A stretch of DNA of 64,000 nucleotides from Pseudobacter ginsenosidimutans (GTDB lineage: Bacteria; Bacteroidota; Bacteroidia; Chitinophagales; Chitinophagaceae), in assembly GCF_007970185.1 (NCBI RefSeq), contig NZ_CP042431.1, positions 2,294,001 to 2,358,000 of the forward strand, written 5' to 3'. The position numbers and the translations under genes were made by a program. Under the pieces are notes generated by a model, which saw only the letters and a list, made by a program, of their open reading frames with translations, made no database searches and was not told where the DNA came from. Each line of letters begins with the position of its first letter. Positions within the stretch are counted from its first letter, which is position 1. Of this stretch, positions 45,701 through 53,549 are shown in pieces.

Positions 45701-46329
45701 GGCTTTTCGAAGGCGAACTGGTAGAAATTCTTGTATTCACCGGAGAGAAGGGCGAGTTTGAGCTCATTGTCGAGATCCGTGCTCCAGGCTTCGCCGGCAT
45801 ATTCAACGTAACCGTCCACCAGCCATTTGGGAAGGTCAAGCAATGCCTGGTTGGCGGCAAATTCGCCGAGATCATCGCCGAAGAGTAGATTGTCTACCAG
45901 GATACGGGCAATACCCTGGCGGATCTGTTTGCGGAGATGCTCATGATTGCCGTCGAAATACAGGATCATCTTGTTGTTCACCAGCTTGGTGATGCCGCCT
46001 GTGGTCTGCCAGTCCATATTGAGGCCGATATTGGATTGCTGCAGTTCATCGAAAGTATTGTAGATGGCGATATTGGCGCGGCGCTGCAAACCATATTCAA
46101 CAAATTGCTCCATGGCGGGAAGTTCTTCTTCGGCTACCTGTGCTACAAAGTTGGCAATGGTTTTACCATTGTCGTAGAAGTATGTATTGAAGTTGGTAGA
46201 CTGATAATACTGCCACTTGAATTTCCTGAACTGAACGCGGTTCTTTCCAAACTCGACAGTATTGACCTGGGCGGTCAAATCAACATATAGCAGCATTGTA
46301 GCAAGGAATACGAAAAATACTTTTCTCAT
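42778..46329 (-). CDS. outer-membrane protein: peptidase MA-like, beta-propeller and barrel
   Basis: 1183 residues from the ATG at 46329 (MRKVFFVFLATMLLYVDLTAQ, signal peptide). Residues about 25-300 resemble a gluzincin (peptidase MA) domain: FNTYFYDNG at its start and LPKWLVDGYVEYAGEAW in the usual second-motif position. The expected HExxH helix reads LRKQIRQGIAR, so it lacks the zinc site. Residues about 320-560 hold PD40-like blades (DPSFVAFPSKTGIIFSSNRPSG). The C-terminal ~400 residues form a D15/BamA-like barrel ending in GVDF. Convergent with the M28 gene, with 7 nt between stops. Role unknown. Confidence 0.85.
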   Translation of the reverse strand: MRKVFFVFLATMLLYVDLTAQVNTVEFGKNRVQFRKFKWQYYQSTNFNTYFYDNGKTIANFVAQVAEEELPAMEQFVEYGLQRRANIAIYNTFDELQQSNIGLNMDWQTTGGITKLVNNKMILYFDGNHEHLRKQIRQGIARILVDNLLFGDDLGEFAANQALLDLPKWLVDGYVEYAGEAWSTDLDNELKLALLSGEYKNFYQFAFEKPMLAGHAFWNYIAETYKKENVTYFLYLARVYRNLNTASQRIAKKKFKDVLKDFMDKTTEKYYADLKGRRDAPKGAATVVEEVKHNRDYFRFTANPAPRSMTYAVVEYVKGQHQVVLWENMVDRKVLLKSGVKSNENEVNPNYPLLAWNGKGTKLACIYWKEGKTHLFVYDGVVRFKRIKQVISPFEQILDFKYGLDDNTLLFSAVRNGQTDIYIYKIDSDSYEQITDDVYSDLDPSFVAFPSKTGIIFSSNRPSGSFDLKSDDTTVPNNRYNIFLADNWNRSEFRQISQLTNMQYGNARYPMQYNTSHFTFVSDQTGIANRFAGFFHTVRAGADTVFIVGDEILRNPDPLVLDSTLKAWGKNEPDSMFSFSMTNDSAYVFPITNYASNLLETKIAGDKGMISETRQQGNLKFLYRLRIDENALRRRNVNPKPTEYRKRILGQDVTRASAGHAIQLKTPGNRDTTKNDAFETGFEKEPPPTNPPATEPARAITAQDSAVAAQRIASIFDTGGEEPVGKEPILRKAKLFDYKLKFSVDNVSGGFNNDVLISRYQIYTGSLPVSMQNGSSFNGMIKASIFDLFEDIRFTGAFRLPLIGGIGSGGGASIGTGGAGVYVPVNQSLFDGGSEWFARVDYLKKRLDFSLLYYRKTEIGQVPLVNGNLLNLEAKSFTNLYQAVIKYPFDRVRSLRLSAGIRTDKVFLRTDWRQGAEISLDSPEIASQTFAVSRLEYVYDNSIQKATNIWNGLRYKIYADLNAQVNKPEEKATNTQKTGRMTTNIGFDARYYFPIYRNFIWAVRGAGDMSFGDKKILYYLGGSDGWLFPKYYPVPQPQDPAYAYQSLAVNLRGFKQNIANGNNALVINSELRFPVFSTLINRPINNAFVRNFQVIQFFDLGTAWNGEYNKLARPSLTYPSDPNLPDFTYLKSKAGGIGPFAGSYGFGVRSMLLGYFLRLDAGWEMGRIFGGKPILHFAMGVDF

Positions 46330-46432
46330 TGGCTTAATCTGTTGAAATTCCATAGCCTCTCATTAATCTTTTAAAGTTAAAACAATCCGTATTACCGAAA
46401 AAAAATACAATTTGCGCAAAACCGCGCCACCC

Positions 46433-47074
46433 ATGCTTACTATAAAGAAGTTCCCATTCAATCCGCTTCAGGAAAATACCTACGTGGTGTATAATGAGCA
46501 ATCCGATTGTCTGATAGTTGATCCCGGCTGCTATTTCGAAAACGAGCGCAATGAATTGAAACAATTCATTGAAAAGAATGGTCTCCGGGCTAAATATTTG
46601 TTAAATACCCATGGTCATTTCGATCATGTTTTCGGCGATCAGTTCGTGTTCACCACCTGGGGGTTGAAACCGCACCTGCATGAAACCGAAAAGCCCGTGT
46701 TCGACATGGCTTTGATGGCTGCGCAACGGTGGGACATGAGCTTTGAGCCTTATTCCGGGGACATTATCTTTTTACGCGAATACGATACCATACGGTTGGG
46801 TACAGACCAGTTAACAGTGCTCTTCACTCCCGGCCATTCACCCGGTCATATCAGCTTCTATTGCAAAGAGCAAAACTTTGTACTGAGTGGCGATGTATTG
46901 TTCCGCGACAGTATCGGCCGCACGGACCTTCCCGGCGGGGATTTCAACCAGCTGTCCGAAAGTATTAGAACACGTTTGTATGTGTTGCCCGATGAAACTA
47001 TCGTCTATTCCGGCCACGGCCCTGAAACCAGGATCGGGTACGAAAAGCAGCATAATCCTTTTGTACTGGGATAG
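46433..47074 (+). CDS. MBL fold metallo-hydrolase (glyoxalase II-like)
   Basis: 213 residues from the ATG at 46433 (MLTIKKFPFNPLQENTYVV). The metal motif HxHxDH is present as NTHGHFDH, with later ligands in FTPGHSPGHIS, LSGDVLF and YSGHGPET. It is typical of small hydroxyacylglutathione hydrolase-like proteins, which act on thioesters; many members have unknown substrates. Its stop is 3 nt from that of the convergent flippase gene. Confidence 0.93.
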   Translation: MLTIKKFPFNPLQENTYVVYNEQSDCLIVDPGCYFENERNELKQFIEKNGLRAKYLLNTHGHFDHVFGDQFVFTTWGLKPHLHETEKPVFDMALMAAQRWDMSFEPYSGDIIFLREYDTIRLGTDQLTVLFTPGHSPGHISFYCKEQNFVLSGDVLFRDSIGRTDLPGGDFNQLSESIRTRLYVLPDETIVYSGHGPETRIGYEKQHNPFVLG

Positions 47075-47077
47075 ACG

Positions 47078-48607
47078 TTATCTGGTTGCCGGTCTGGCGA
47101 AGAATTTTCCTACAAAGGGGAGCCGCGCCAATTCCTTTCTTTCCACTTTCATGATCAGCAAAGTGAAGAGGGCGAAGAATAGCAATCCTGCTCCGTAGTA
47201 GGTAATTTTGTAATACGAACTGTGCGGATCCAGATTACGGGCAATCATTTCATGAAGGATATACATCAACGTTACGATCACCAGGTAAGTGATCAGTTTC
47301 TTCTTTGGGTAGGGGATGGGGTAATATTTCTGTCCCAGTACATAGCTGATGGCCATCATGAAGAAATAGCAACAGAAAGTGGCCCAGGCCGCTCCGGTAT
47401 ATTTGAATTGCGGGATCCACCAGATATTGAGCAGAATGGTGATCACCGCACCGGCGATGGTGATATAGGCGCCGGTCATATTCTTGTTGGTAAGTTTGTA
47501 CCAGACGGAGAGGTTGTAATAAATGCCCAGGAAGATACTGGCCATGCTCAGCACCGGCACAATGTGCAGGCCTTCGGCATATTCAGGATGTTTGCCGGCT
47601 ATCAATACTTTCCAGGCTTCCAGGAAGAGTGCAATGAACAGGAACATGAAACAGCAGGCGATCACGAAGAATTTCATCACCCTGGCGTACATGCGCTGTG
47701 CACCTTCTTGCCTGCTCTGGTTGAAGAAGAAGGGCTCCGCCGCCATCCGGAAGATCTGGATGAAGATGGTGATCAGCACTGCCAGCTTATAGTTGGCGCC
47801 AAATACACCCAGCTCAAATTCGCGTTGCGTAACAGTTGCTGTTGACACTTTCTGGTATACCAGCCTGCTCAGCATTTCATTGATCATTCCCCCGAAACCC
47901 ACAATGATCAGCGGGTAACTGTATTTCATCACTTCCTTCCATAATTTCATGTCGAACTCGAAACGGAAAGAAGTGAATTCTTTATATAACAGTAACAAAC
48001 ATGCGGCGCTGGCAATCACATTGGAAATAATGAAATAGCCGATGCCGATCTCCGGCCTGTACAATTGTCCAAGAAAAGTATAGGGGTCCGCTTCGCGGGC
48101 AGGTTTGGCTACATAGAAGAAGAACAATACCAGCGCCACATTCAGCAATACCGAGAACATATTGATGAACGCGTACTTGCGCGGTCTTTCCTCCTGCCGC
48201 AAACGCGCCATGGGTATGGTATAGAGCGTATCGAAGAAAACGATCCAGATCATCCAGGTCACAAATTCCGGATGTCTTTGCATTCCAATGAAACTGGTCA
48301 GCGGCTTCTCGAACAAAAAGAGAAGAGCCGTGAACAGAATGGTGGTAATGATGATGGATACGTTGAGGGTGTTGTATAGTTTCTGACGGTCATGGTCCTG
48401 CGCAAACCGGAAATAACTGGTCTCCAGACCGTATGTAAACAAGATGTTAAGGAAGGGAACAACAGCGTAGATCTGCGTGAAAGCATAGGATCCGTTAGGG
48501 TCAAACAACTGGAATCCCAGCAGGCTGATGCCAAAGCTGAGGAACCTGCTGAATATCCTTGGAACGCCATACCAGAGGGTTTGGCCGGCTAATTTCTTTA
48601 TGCTCAA
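47078..48607 (-). CDS. oligosaccharide flippase family protein (MOP superfamily)
   Basis: 509 residues with about 12-14 transmembrane segments and an N-terminus (MSIKKLAGQTLWYGVPRIFSRF) typical of Wzx/polysaccharide biosynthesis exporters. It should flip a lipid-linked glycan across the inner membrane. The start codon appears to be TTG (48605-48607), since an in-frame TGA lies 7 codons upstream and no ATG is near. No glycosyltransferases are adjacent, so the glycan is unknown. Confidence 0.9.
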   Translation of the reverse strand: MSIKKLAGQTLWYGVPRIFSRFLSFGISLLGFQLFDPNGSYAFTQIYAVVPFLNILFTYGLETSYFRFAQDHDRQKLYNTLNVSIIITTILFTALLFLFEKPLTSFIGMQRHPEFVTWMIWIVFFDTLYTIPMARLRQEERPRKYAFINMFSVLLNVALVLFFFYVAKPAREADPYTFLGQLYRPEIGIGYFIISNVIASAACLLLLYKEFTSFRFEFDMKLWKEVMKYSYPLIIVGFGGMINEMLSRLVYQKVSTATVTQREFELGVFGANYKLAVLITIFIQIFRMAAEPFFFNQSRQEGAQRMYARVMKFFVIACCFMFLFIALFLEAWKVLIAGKHPEYAEGLHIVPVLSMASIFLGIYYNLSVWYKLTNKNMTGAYITIAGAVITILLNIWWIPQFKYTGAAWATFCCYFFMMAISYVLGQKYYPIPYPKKKLITYLVIVTLMYILHEMIARNLDPHSSYYKITYYGAGLLFFALFTLLIMKVERKELARLPFVGKFFARPATR

Positions 48608-48731
48608 ACGCGGATTTTTTATAGATCAGCGTCAAAATTAAGGGTTCGGTTGAGAATACCGGCTGAAATCTGGCTGCGGATATTCTAAACAGTTATGTAT
48701 TTTTAGCCCGTTAAACCAAGTTGATAAACGT

Positions 48732-49391
48732 ATGAAAAGACGAACCCCCTCCATCAGCCTGTTGGCTGCATCCCTCCTTTTTAGTGCAACTGCATTCTCC
48801 CAAACCGCTAACGAAGGTAAAGTGGAACACACGAAAGGCAATAAGGCTGCAGCAGTTATTGAGCTTCCCTATCCTGAAGAGGAAGTAGCTGATATGCTCA
48901 GTGATGCCATGGCCGCCAGAGGCGTGAAAGGCGACAAGGCCAAAGGCTTCGTTGTTTACCGTAATGTTCGGCTGAACGACAATGATCAGGACCTGAACGA
49001 TCTGCATTTCAAAGTGGAGCGCAAGAGCCGCAAAGAAAAAGATATCACCAATGTGTACCTGATCATCGGCAAACCCAGCGAGAACATTGGTCTTCGCTCT
49101 GCAGTTGATTATCACAAGATCGAAGAAGCGAAATCTTTCCTGAACACCATGGTGCCTAAAATGGAAGCACACCACCTGGAAGTACAGATCAAAGAACAGG
49201 AAACGCTGGTTATTAAGGCCGAGAAGAAATTCCAGTCACTGGTGGAAGATTCTGTTTCTTATGTAGAAAAGATCAGGGGACTGGAGCAGAAGCTGAACAC
49301 GAACCGTACAGACAGGGCATCCCAGGATGTTGAAGTGAAAAAACAACGCCAGACACTGGAAGCCATGCGTTCCAGGAGAAAGCCAAAATAA
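48732..49391 (+). CDS. secreted coiled-coil protein, unknown function
   Basis: 219 residues. Signal peptide MKRRTPSISLLAASLLFSATAFSQ, a globular part of about 110 residues (VIELPYPEEEVADMLSDAMAARGVKG, ITNVYLIIGKPSENIG) and a C-terminal coiled coil (EVQIKEQETLVIKAEKKF and KIRGLEQKLNTN) ending in a basic tail. No family with known function recognised. Its stop codon directly abuts the stop of the convergent histidine kinase gene (49391/49392). Confidence 0.8.
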   Translation: MKRRTPSISLLAASLLFSATAFSQTANEGKVEHTKGNKAAAVIELPYPEEEVADMLSDAMAARGVKGDKAKGFVVYRNVRLNDNDQDLNDLHFKVERKSRKEKDITNVYLIIGKPSENIGLRSAVDYHKIEEAKSFLNTMVPKMEAHHLEVQIKEQETLVIKAEKKFQSLVEDSVSYVEKIRGLEQKLNTNRTDRASQDVEVKKQRQTLEAMRSRRKPK

Positions 49392-50444
49392 TTACACTTC
49401 GCGTTTTGCTTCCAAAGTAAAACCGATAGTGGTTCCCACATCAGGAGTACTACGCACATGGATACTTTGTCCATGTGCTTCAATGATATGTTTACAGATG
49501 GCCAGTCCCAGGCCGGTACCGCCCTTATCTCTGCTGCGTGCAGTATCTGTTCTGTAAAACCTTTCGAAGATGCGGTGCAGGTGCTCTTCTTCGATTCCGA
49601 TGCCATCGTCGCCGATTTCTATCAGCACATGCGAGTCGTCGGTTTTGTAAACGCTTGCAACAATGGTGCCTCCGTTCTTACCGTATTTGCAGGCGTTTTC
49701 CACCAGGTTGGTGAGTACCTGTTTGATCTTCTCTTTATCTGCAAACACTGTTACCGGTGCTTCGCAACCTTTTTTGATGGAGGTCTTGATCTGCTTTGCC
49801 TGTGTTTTGATAGAGAGGGAATCGTAAGTCTCGCGGATCAGGTCCTGGATGATGAAATTCTGTTTGTACAGCAATTGTGCACCGCTTTCGAGGCGTGATA
49901 TTTCGTCCAGGTCATTCACCAGGTTTACCAGGCGGTCTACGTTCTTGGAAGTATTCTGCAGGAATTTCGTTCTAACTTTTTCATCATCTGCTGCACCGTC
50001 CAGCAACGTTTCTACAAAGCTCTGGATTGCGAAGATGGGCGTTTTGAATTCGTGGCTCAGGTTCTGCAGGAACTCTTTGCGGAAGGCTTCATTCTGGCGG
50101 AGCGATTCAATTTCACGGTTACGCCTTTCGCCCCATTCTTCTACATCTTCCCTTACCTCATCGATACTTTTTTGAGGAAGGATATATTTGAAATACACTT
50201 CCTCTTTTTTGGTAGCCTTGGTCTGATAGATCAGTTTATAAATGAGTTTGATCTTCCGGTAGATGAATCTTTCCAGGGTAATGATGATAAGGGAATAACT
50301 ACCCGCAAACACTACGCCCAGGGAGACCACACCGATCTTCCAGTTCATGGTGAGCACAGCGATACCGATAGCTATTGGGATCGACAGGATGCCAGCTGTA
50401 TAAGCGGCTAGTTGCCGGGGAGACAGGTTTTTCGTGGAAAGCAT
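49392..50444 (-). CDS. sensor histidine kinase
   Basis: 350 residues. Two closely spaced N-terminal transmembrane segments with almost no periplasmic loop, then a cytosolic linker, a HisKA domain (FLQNLSHEFKTPIFAIQS, phospho-acceptor His) and a HATPase domain with N box (NLVENACKYG), G1 (EIGDDGIGI) and G2 (DKGGTGLGLAICKH). The small sensor part suggests it senses a membrane or partner-protein signal. It follows the response regulator gene by 9 nt in the same operon; the layout resembles PhoR-type kinases of the phylum. Confidence 0.95.
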   Translation of the reverse strand: MLSTKNLSPRQLAAYTAGILSIPIAIGIAVLTMNWKIGVVSLGVVFAGSYSLIIITLERFIYRKIKLIYKLIYQTKATKKEEVYFKYILPQKSIDEVREDVEEWGERRNREIESLRQNEAFRKEFLQNLSHEFKTPIFAIQSFVETLLDGAADDEKVRTKFLQNTSKNVDRLVNLVNDLDEISRLESGAQLLYKQNFIIQDLIRETYDSLSIKTQAKQIKTSIKKGCEAPVTVFADKEKIKQVLTNLVENACKYGKNGGTIVASVYKTDDSHVLIEIGDDGIGIEEEHLHRIFERFYRTDTARSRDKGGTGLGLAICKHIIEAHGQSIHVRSTPDVGTTIGFTLEAKREV

Positions 50445-50453
50445 ACCACAATA

Positions 50454-51137
50454 TTACAGATCAAACTTATAACCTACACCTTTTACAGTTGTGATGCAGT
50501 CCACGCCGAGTTTCTGACGGACTTTCCGGATGTGAACATCGATGGTGCGGTCGCCTACAATTACATCGTTGCCCCATACATGATTGAGGATCTCGTTCCG
50601 CAGGAACACGCGTCCGGGCCTCGATGCCAGAAGGTACAGGAGCTCGAATTCTTTTTTAGCCAGTACCACGGAGTTGCCATTCACTTTCACTTCAAATTTC
50701 ACCGGGTCGATCTCCAGGTTGTCTATACGGATCACCTTGTCTTCCGGCTCATCTTTGTTCACTCTTCTGAAGAGGGCGTTTACGCGGCTGACCAGTACTT
50801 TGGGGCTGATGGGCTTGCTCACATAGTCGTCGGCGCCGGTTTCCAGGCCTTTGATCTGGGAGCTTTCATCGTTCAGGGCAGTGAGAAAAATAATAAGGGT
50901 GTCTTTGAAGGCAGGTTGGGCGCGAAGGATCTCACAAACTTCCACTCCATTCTTCTTAGGCATCATGATGTCCAGTACAATCAACTGGGGCTGGCTCGAT
51001 TTAGCCTTTACCAGGGCATCGTCACCGTCTTTTGCAGTGATCACATCATACCCTTCCCGGCTCAGATTGTATTGAATGATCTCAAGGATATCCGGTTCAT
51101 CATCAGCGATTAAGATCTTCTTTCCTTTAGAGTCCAT
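50454..51137 (-). CDS. OmpR/PhoB-type response regulator
   Basis: 227 residues from the ATG at 51137. Receiver domain with phospho-acceptor Asp56 (IVLDIMMPKKNG) and the conserved Lys in YVSKPIS. The C-terminal winged helix has RNEILNHVWG and TIDVHIRKVRQKLG. First gene of the two-component operon. A longer frame upstream to 51182 crosses the promoter and is not used. Probably binds direct repeats, and GTTAA boxes in its own promoter are candidates. Confidence 0.95.
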   Translation of the reverse strand: MDSKGKKILIADDEPDILEIIQYNLSREGYDVITAKDGDDALVKAKSSQPQLIVLDIMMPKKNGVEVCEILRAQPAFKDTLIIFLTALNDESSQIKGLETGADDYVSKPISPKVLVSRVNALFRRVNKDEPEDKVIRIDNLEIDPVKFEVKVNGNSVVLAKKEFELLYLLASRPGRVFLRNEILNHVWGNDVIVGDRTIDVHIRKVRQKLGVDCITTVKGVGYKFDL

Positions 51138-51212
51138 GTTAACAATTAATTTACGCAAAGTTAATTTACCGCTGCAAGCCACAAGTAGTTAATCGATTAT
51201 GAAATTGTTAAC
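51138..51212. repeat. four GTTAAC/T boxes around the response regulator promoter
   Basis: GTTAAC at 51138, GTTAAT at 51160 and 51188, GTTAAC at 51207. The outer two belong to a 10-bp inverted repeat, GTTAACAATT (51138-51147) and AATTGTTAAC (51203-51212). They bracket the promoter at 51156-51184. Confidence 0.5.
51156..51184 (-). promoter_or_regulatory. promoter of the two-component operon
   Basis: On the minus strand TTG (51182-51184), 18-nt spacer, TAACTTTG (51156-51163), about 19 nt upstream of the ATG. A good match to the Bacteroidota consensus. Confidence 0.6.
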
Positions 51213-51263
51213 TGATCTAATACGGGAATAATTGATTTTCCGGGCGATACGGCCAATTGGTCG

Positions 51264-51271
51264 TATTTTTG
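51264..51271 (+). promoter_or_regulatory. candidate -7 element
   Basis: TATTTTTG followed by C, 28 nt before the ATG of the 737-residue secreted protein. The -33 box is unclear. Confidence 0.35.
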
Positions 51272-51299
51272 CAGGGTATCAACGGAGTTATCGCACCGT

Positions 51300-53513
51300 A
51301 TGAAACCATCAATACCAATCGTTATCTTATTGATCCTGTTCTGTGGAGACCTCCTTGGTCAGGGGCAGGAAGCGGCCAGTTATCAGATAGCCAGGGAAAG
51401 ATCCCTGTGGCACGACAATATCGATAAGGCGCAGCTGAAATTACAACTGGAATTCGACCGCCTGCGGATCGATACGTCCACCAAATTGCAGGCGCTGGAT
51501 GCCATCACCCGCCAGGTGAATGAGATCCAGATGGGGATCGAAACTGATTCCACCCTCAACAGCAATGATAAAGGCCGTTACCTCCGCACGCTGGAATATA
51601 TGCTCCGCGGCTATGGAGATAAGGTGAACAAGCGTGATTTCGGTCCAACCATGGGGCCCGCCCTCGTGAAAGCCTTTGAAAAAGGGATCGATCTCAACCG
51701 GAAAAAAGAAAGCATCAAGCCGCTCGTGGATGAAGTGGATTATGGCATCGGAAAGATCCTCGTGGATTGTTTCGAATTCTATTTTGCCGACAATCCCGGA
51801 ATGGCAGGCTCCAAAGTGACACTGCTCCGCAAATACATCAACCTTCATCCGGACCAGGCGCTTCCTGTTCTCCGCGATAATCCCAATGTTTATTTTGCCG
51901 ACAGCCTCATCAGCGTAGTTGCCCAACGAGATACCCGCAGGCTATACGATTATGCCGCAGCGCGCAATAAACTTGGCGACCGTATCCGCAACCACCCCGA
52001 TACCTTCGTGAATATGGTGGCAAGAATGGCCAACAGCAAGAGCGGACAATTGTATTTCCCTTTTCTCGATAACCTGCTCAAAGGCAGGATCACACTCGCT
52101 GAGATCGATAGTGTGAAAGAAGATGATTTCAAATATTTCCGACTGATGGTGAAAACGCGCATCGATTATGCCGCCCGCCTTCTTCCACCACTCCGCGATA
52201 CTGCCCACGAAATGAAAGCCCTCACCGCCATGATGGCGAGCAAGGCCAAACAATATTTTGTAAGAGAGATCAATGCCCTTCACGATGTAAGCGATTCCCG
52301 CGTGCGCTTCAAAAGGCTCGAAGGACTTACGCCACAGGAACTCTACTACATCTCTGTGCTAAGTGAAGACGAGCTCTACACTTCCAGTTATGTGAGCGGC
52401 GTTTACCCGCGCATCTTCGAACGGATGGCAAATCCCCGCGGCGACAGTCTCCTGATGAGCGTTCACGGTGACTTCTTCCGCAAATTCATCAAGATGGCAG
52501 CCGGTTACAATACACTCAACAATTTCCTCGGCACCATGGGTAAGGAAAATGCTGCTACACTCATGCAGTCGTTTGTGATCGGTCTCGAAAAACCGAAGCC
52601 CGGCGATGAACTGGAAGACGCGGTGGACGTGGCCGACTCCTACAGCAGTATCATGGATAAAGACAAGGAAATGGCCGGCTTCGTTCTCAACCAGGTCCGC
52701 TGGAGTTATGAGAAGAATGTTCGTGAGAACAACAAGCGTGGTATCGTGATCTACAACCTCCTCAAGATACTTTTCCAGTCCGCAGATACAACTACCAAAA
52801 CCGATCTCTCCGCACAGCTTGGTATTCCTTCCATCTATGATCAGGATTACAAGGGCCTGGTGGACGATAGCGGACGCGTGGTCCAGCAGGTTTTCTTTTA
52901 TGGCGATGAAGACAAAGACGGCCAGCTCAGCTTCATCAATTTCATGAACATGTTCCGTGGAAGAGCTGAGTGGAGGATCAATGAAAAGAATCCTGAATGG
53001 GTGACCATCACTTCCACCAAAGGAAAGCCCGTTTGGATCTTCGCCAACAGGCCGCTGCTCGGTGATGATGATCCGGATGATAAAGCACAGAACAAACTCA
53101 TCGCATACCTGGAAGAACGCAATCTTAAACCTTCCGTGGTGATCCATCGCGGACATAGTTACCACCTGGCGTCCACCCTCAAGAAGCTGGCGCCAACCGC
53201 TAAAATTGTCGTGCTCGGTTCCTGCGGCGGTTACAATAACCTCAATGAAGTGTTAACTATTTGTAAGGATGCGCATATCATTTCTTCCAAACAGGTGGGA
53301 ACGAAAGTAGTGAATGAACCTATCCTGCAGGCCATCAACAATAACCTGGTGGCAGGCCGGAATATCGACTGGATCTCGATGTGGCGCGATCTCACCGGCA
53401 AATTCAGGAATGATGCCGCCGCCAAGGAAAAATTTGACGACTACATCCCCCCGTATAAGAACCTTGGTGCCATTTTTATCAAGGCTTATCGCAAAGCGAT
53501 GGGAGAAGAGTAA
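51300..53513 (+). CDS. large secreted protein with candidate caspase-like C-terminal domain
   Basis: 737 residues, signal peptide MKPSIPIVILLILFCGDLLGQ. The first ~530 residues are mostly helical. A loop with EF-hand spacing, GDEDKDGQLSF, comes next, though the last ligand position is Asn. Near the C-terminus SVVIHRGHSYHLASTLKKL is followed by KIVVLGSCGGYNN. A hydrophobic strand ending in His-Gly-His (His616, His619) and a second strand ending in Gly-Ser-Cys (Cys642) is the order of the catalytic dyad in clan CD peptidases (caspase, gingipain, CHAT). The 23-26-residue spacing is shorter than usual. Assignment to a peptidase is a hypothesis; otherwise no family recognised. Confidence 0.75.
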   Translation: MKPSIPIVILLILFCGDLLGQGQEAASYQIARERSLWHDNIDKAQLKLQLEFDRLRIDTSTKLQALDAITRQVNEIQMGIETDSTLNSNDKGRYLRTLEYMLRGYGDKVNKRDFGPTMGPALVKAFEKGIDLNRKKESIKPLVDEVDYGIGKILVDCFEFYFADNPGMAGSKVTLLRKYINLHPDQALPVLRDNPNVYFADSLISVVAQRDTRRLYDYAAARNKLGDRIRNHPDTFVNMVARMANSKSGQLYFPFLDNLLKGRITLAEIDSVKEDDFKYFRLMVKTRIDYAARLLPPLRDTAHEMKALTAMMASKAKQYFVREINALHDVSDSRVRFKRLEGLTPQELYYISVLSEDELYTSSYVSGVYPRIFERMANPRGDSLLMSVHGDFFRKFIKMAAGYNTLNNFLGTMGKENAATLMQSFVIGLEKPKPGDELEDAVDVADSYSSIMDKDKEMAGFVLNQVRWSYEKNVRENNKRGIVIYNLLKILFQSADTTTKTDLSAQLGIPSIYDQDYKGLVDDSGRVVQQVFFYGDEDKDGQLSFINFMNMFRGRAEWRINEKNPEWVTITSTKGKPVWIFANRPLLGDDDPDDKAQNKLIAYLEERNLKPSVVIHRGHSYHLASTLKKLAPTAKIVVLGSCGGYNNLNEVLTICKDAHIISSKQVGTKVVNEPILQAINNNLVAGRNIDWISMWRDLTGKFRNDAAAKEKFDDYIPPYKNLGAIFIKAYRKAMGEE

Positions 53514-53532
53514 TTATCACACTAACAGTACC

Positions 53533-53540
53533 TATCTTTG
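53533..53540 (+). promoter_or_regulatory. candidate -7 element of the ABC exporter gene
   Basis: TATCTTTG followed by C, only 9 nt before the ATG at 53550, which implies a very short leader. Confidence 0.35.
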
Positions 53541-53549
53541 CCCCCTTGT

